Source: Leptotrichia hongkongensis (GTDB taxonomy: Bacteria > Fusobacteriota > Fusobacteriia > Fusobacteriales > Leptotrichiaceae). Taken from it: DNA of 64,000 nt. Below, one piece after another: positions 61,437-64,000 of the stretch. Location of the stretch: contig NZ_AP019846.1 of NCBI RefSeq assembly GCF_007990635.1, positions 496,001 through 560,000 on the forward strand, written 5' to 3'. The notes beneath the pieces are model-generated. The model worked only from the letters and a program-made list of their open reading frames with translations. It ran no database searches and was not told the origin of the DNA. Positions within the stretch are counted from its first letter, which is position 1. Every line of letters begins with the position of its first letter. A program made the position numbers and the translations under genes.

Positions 61437-61507
61437 TAATAGGTAAGAAAATATTGGAAATTGTTGATAAATTAAATATAACATTTATTAAAGTTAAAAT
61501 TTTATTG

Positions 61508-61536
61508 TTGACAATTTTGGAAAATTATATTAAAAT
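61508..61536 (+). promoter_or_regulatory. Promoter of trxB
   Basis: TTGACA (61508-61513) and TAAAAT (61531-61536) with a 17-base spacer, about 70 bases before the trxB ATG. Confidence 0.65.
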
Positions 61537-61539
61537 AAA

Positions 61540-61554
61540 TTGTAATGATTACAA
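61540..61554 (+). promoter_or_regulatory. Perfect 7-1-7 palindrome, Fur/PerR-type operator
   Basis: TTGTAATGATTACAA is a perfect 7-1-7 inverted repeat. It closely matches the PerR box TTATAATnATTATAA and sits just after the -10 site of trxB, where a repressor would block transcription. Fur or Zur binding is also possible. Confidence 0.65.
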
Positions 61555-61607
61555 AATTAAATAAATTATTATAAAATAAATAAAAATTAAATTTGGAGGT
61601 ATAGAAA

Positions 61608-62591
61608 ATGGATTTTAGCTTGAATCTTGGTGCTTTAGATGAAGGGAAATTAGTAAAAATTGATGAAAATAAACTTTATGATGTAACTGTAGTTGGTTCT
61701 GGTCCTGCGGCTGTCTCTGCAGCAATTTATGCGGCTAGAAAAGGACTTGATGTGGCAATGATTGGAGTGAAGATTGGGGGACAGGTTCTTGATACAAATG
61801 AAATTGAGAATATTATTGGGACTGTTTCTACAACTGGAGCTAAATTTGCTGAAACATTGGAAAAACATTTAAAAGAGCATGAAATTGCATTTAAAGAAGG
61901 ACATTTAGTAAAAGAGATAAAAGAAGATGGAAAAGATAAGATTTTGGTAACTGATGATGGGAAAAGTTATAAAACAAAAACAGTTATTGTAGCAACTGGA
62001 GCAAAACCTAGAAGTCTAAATATTCCTGGAGAAGCCGAATATGTTGGTAAGGGAGTGCATTACTGCTCAACTTGTGACGGACCTTTTTATAAAGGGCTAG
62101 ATGTGGCTGTAATTGGTGGGGGAAATTCAGGTGTGGAAGCAGCGCTTGACTTATCTGGAATTGCAAAATCAGTTACACTAATTGAATTTATGCCAGAATT
62201 AAAGGCAGATAAAGTTCTACAGGAAAAATTAGCTGAGCAGCCAAATGTAAAAACTATTTTAAATTCTGCAACAGTTAAAGTAAATGGAAATGAATTTGTT
62301 GAAAGCATTGTTTATAAAAGCAGAGAAACTGATGAAGAAAAAACATTGAATGTAGAAGGTATGTTTGTGGAAATTGGGTTGTCACCAAGAAGCGAAGTTG
62401 TAAAAGACTTGGTTGAAACAAATAAAATTGGAGAAATTGTAATTAATCCTGAAAATAATTCAACTTCTGTGGCTGGAATCTTTGCTGCGGGAGATGTTAC
62501 AAACATCAGACAAAAACAAATTATTATTGCAATGGGAGAAGGTGCAAAAGCTGCATTAGGAGCATTTGAGTATTTGATTACAAAATATTAA
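61608..62591 (+). CDS. trxB: Thioredoxin reductase
   Basis: An FAD/NADPH flavoprotein that reduces thioredoxin. The FAD site VVGSGPAAVSAAIYAARKG, the redox pair CSTCDG (Cys-x-x-Cys), the NADPH site VIGGGNSGVEAALDL and the C-terminal AAGDVTNIRQKQIIIAMGEG are typical. There is an extra 25-residue N-terminal segment (MDFSLNLGALDEGKLVKIDE) not usual in TrxB. TTTGGAGG precedes the ATG. Oxidative-stress control is suggested by the palindrome upstream. Confidence 0.94.
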   Translation: MDFSLNLGALDEGKLVKIDENKLYDVTVVGSGPAAVSAAIYAARKGLDVAMIGVKIGGQVLDTNEIENIIGTVSTTGAKFAETLEKHLKEHEIAFKEGHLVKEIKEDGKDKILVTDDGKSYKTKTVIVATGAKPRSLNIPGEAEYVGKGVHYCSTCDGPFYKGLDVAVIGGGNSGVEAALDLSGIAKSVTLIEFMPELKADKVLQEKLAEQPNVKTILNSATVKVNGNEFVESIVYKSRETDEEKTLNVEGMFVEIGLSPRSEVVKDLVETNKIGEIVINPENNSTSVAGIFAAGDVTNIRQKQIIIAMGEGAKAALGAFEYLITKY

Positions 62592-62600
62592 TTATAAAAA

Positions 62601-62634
62601 AATAGGGAGTCAAGGAACTGCCCTATTTTTATTT
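62601..62634 (+). terminator. Rho-independent terminator after trxB
   Basis: AATAGGGAGT pairs with ACTGCCCTATT around CAAGGA, followed by a T-run. Confidence 0.8.
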
Positions 62635-62666
62635 AAAAAGAAGTAAGTATAAAGTTACTAATATAG

Positions 62667-63232
62667 TTAATTAATAAACATATTTAAAGTAATAATATTA
62701 AAAAAATCTTTATTTTTATCATTATCCATTTTCCAATTCTTTCTATCATTTACATATTTAACAGTTATAGTTCTTTCAATATAGTTAAAATGATTATATT
62801 CAAGCTTTTTAAAATTATATTTTTAAATCGTCTAAGAGCTTCGATTGTTATTTTTTGATTTTCTTCAGGGCTTAATGAGTTATGTTCTGATATTTTTTTA
62901 GCAACAAATTCTTGTGATTCATGCATTTCAGAACTAAAATCGGGAGCCTTAATAAAAACGTTTATAATTGCAATATTTTCTTTTACTTTAATATTATTTA
63001 TTCTATAAGTTATTTTTTTCATACCTTTAGAAAAAGTAGAATCTTTACTAATATCCTTTGTAAAAGTACCCCAAAGTCCGATAGAATCAAAAGTATGTAT
63101 ATTTCCAGTTTGAATTTCTTTCATTTTTTTATCAAAATCTTTTTGTATAGGATAAGTCCTGCTACAACTTACTACAAATAAAAGCATGCCTAGTAAAATT
63201 AAAATTTTTGCCTTCACAAATTTCTCCTTCAA
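62667..63232 (-). CDS. Lipoprotein, C-terminal end frameshifted
   Basis: The lipobox VVSC (Cys23) marks a lipoprotein with a compact domain (KEIQTGNIHTFDSIGLWG). The frame from 63232 ends at 62765 in a hydrophobic tail that looks unnatural. In another frame the sequence continues KYNFKKLEYNHFNYIERTIT, VKYVNDRKNWKM to a stop at 62667, typical of the beta-rich ends of such proteins. One extra or missing A in the AAAAA run near 62818 explains this. A DUF5105-like fold is a guess. Confidence 0.6.
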
Positions 63233-63292
63233 TTTTTTCTACATTGTACTATGTTTATATAATTTTATAGACAGTATTTCATTAGATTTATA

Positions 63293-64000
63293 TTATTGAA
63301 GGTTTTTCAGAAGCATTGTTGCAAATTTAAAATAGATAATAAGTGTTACAGCATCTGAAATAGTAGTTATTAAAGGAGTTGCCATAACAGCTGGATCTGC
63401 TTTTAAAATTTTTGCTCCAAGTGGAAGCAATGCTCCTACTATTTTTGAGATTATTATTGTAAATACAAGAGTTATTGAAACAATAAAGGCGATTGTAGGA
63501 TTTATTTTTTCCAAAGTAATCAGTCTTACAAAATTTAAAACTGATAGGACTATTGAAACCATAATACCTATTGAAAATTCTTTTCTAAGTACTTTGAATG
63601 CATCTTTTGGAGAAATTTCCCCTAGTGCTAGTGAACGGATTACAACAGTTGAAGATTGTGACCCAACATTTCCTCCGCTTGACATTAACATTGGAATAAA
63701 TGCTGTCAAAATAATTGATTTTGCAAGTACTTTTTCATACCCTTGTATTATATTTCCTGAAATTGTGTCAGAAATCATAAGGACTGCAAGCCATCCAATT
63801 CTTTGTCTTGCCATTGTAAACACGTTTGTCTTTAAGTAAGAATCATCAGTAGAAGAAGTAATCCCCGCCATTTTATGAAAATCTTCAGTAACTTCCTGAT
63901 CGACAACATCCATTACATCATCTACTGTGATAATTCCTAAAATTCTGCCTTCATAATCTACAACGGGCATAACGATAAAATCATATTTTTTGAACAAATC
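63293..64000 (-). CDS. mgtE: Magnesium transporter MgtE (C-terminal part)
   Basis: The gene continues beyond the window end, and only the last 235 or so residues are seen. The end of a CBS domain (FIVMPVVDYEGRILGIITVD) is followed by the five-helix membrane domain with MLMSSGGNVGSQSSTVVIRS, the signature of the MgtE pore, and PAVMATPLITTISDAVTLIIY at the end. It imports Mg2+, gated by the CBS domains. Confidence 0.95.
   Translation of the reverse strand, partial: DLFKKYDFIVMPVVDYEGRILGIITVDDVMDVVDQEVTEDFHKMAGITSSTDDSYLKTNVFTMARQRIGWLAVLMISDTISGNIIQGYEKVLAKSIILTAFIPMLMSSGGNVGSQSSTVVIRSLALGEISPKDAFKVLRKEFSIGIMVSIVLSVLNFVRLITLEKINPTIAFIVSITLVFTIIISKIVGALLPLGAKILKADPAVMATPLITTISDAVTLIIYFKFATMLLKNLQ

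Overview
The window is about 64 kb of AT-rich bacterial chromosome, with gene content and protein style pointing to Leptotrichia (Fusobacteriota, Leptotrichiaceae). The evidence is very low GC, A-rich coding strands, many small lipoproteins, TPR and MORN exported proteins, and a giant type V autotransporter carrying the N-terminal domain typical of this group. Most genes are on the + strand. I saw no rRNA, tRNA or CRISPR array.

Layout: (1) 1-8.3 kb is a dispersed branched-chain amino acid locus (histidinol-phosphatase end, leuC, a GST-like gene, leuD, then a 4 kb insert of exported/lipoprotein genes and gene remnants, then leuB). (2) 8.4-14.2 kb has an orphan ABC ATPase, a DMT exporter with a His-rich tail, a methyltransferase, an AlkD-like glycosylase, a lipoprotein and ilvC, with two copies of a structured dispersed repeat. 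(3) 14.4-27.8 kb is housekeeping (tmk, recA-recX, plsC, rdgB, alr, pepT, an SDR, guaB) mixed with small membrane and exported proteins. (4) 28-33 kb is rpsB-[two TPR paralogues]-tsf-pyrH-frr, the translation block split by a lineage insert. (5) 33.1-36.4 kb has two facing copies of the structured repeat, then a minus-strand set of HAD phosphatase, fni and phosphomevalonate kinase; the first and last carry frameshifts. (6) 36.6-39 kb has a nitroreductase, an AcpH-like protein and an exported protein.

(7) 39.2-49.5 kb is the main accessory feature: a giant autotransporter gene, apparently 2,766 codons when intact, with a strong promoter and a leader of about 790 nt. It is split by a 1,088-bp insertion sequence flanked by a perfect 26-bp target duplication. 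Removing the element and one repeat restores a single reading frame. The long duplication and DDE transposase fit IS1202-family elements rather than classical IS3. (8) 49.7-56 kb has a PLD-like lipoprotein, a Ser/Thr-phosphatase-like protein, a candidate sRNA, typA with a hairpin between its Shine-Dalgarno sequence and start codon, and a solo substrate-binding lipoprotein. (9) 56.4-60.9 kb is a copper locus (copY with two operators, copA) containing two genes that resemble orphan immunity proteins. (10) 60.9-61.45 kb is a compact locus resembling an Fst/Ldr-type type I toxin-antitoxin module. (11) trxB follows, with a perfect 7-1-7 palindrome of Fur/PerR type at its promoter, then a lipoprotein and the end of mgtE.

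Six or more single-base shifts in A/G runs interrupt otherwise well-conserved genes (transposase, mvaK2 twice, HAD phosphatase, a small hypothetical gene, a lipoprotein). They may be real decay, slippage or phase variation, or assembly error. Raw reads would decide. All functional calls were made by eye from motifs; no database search was run.
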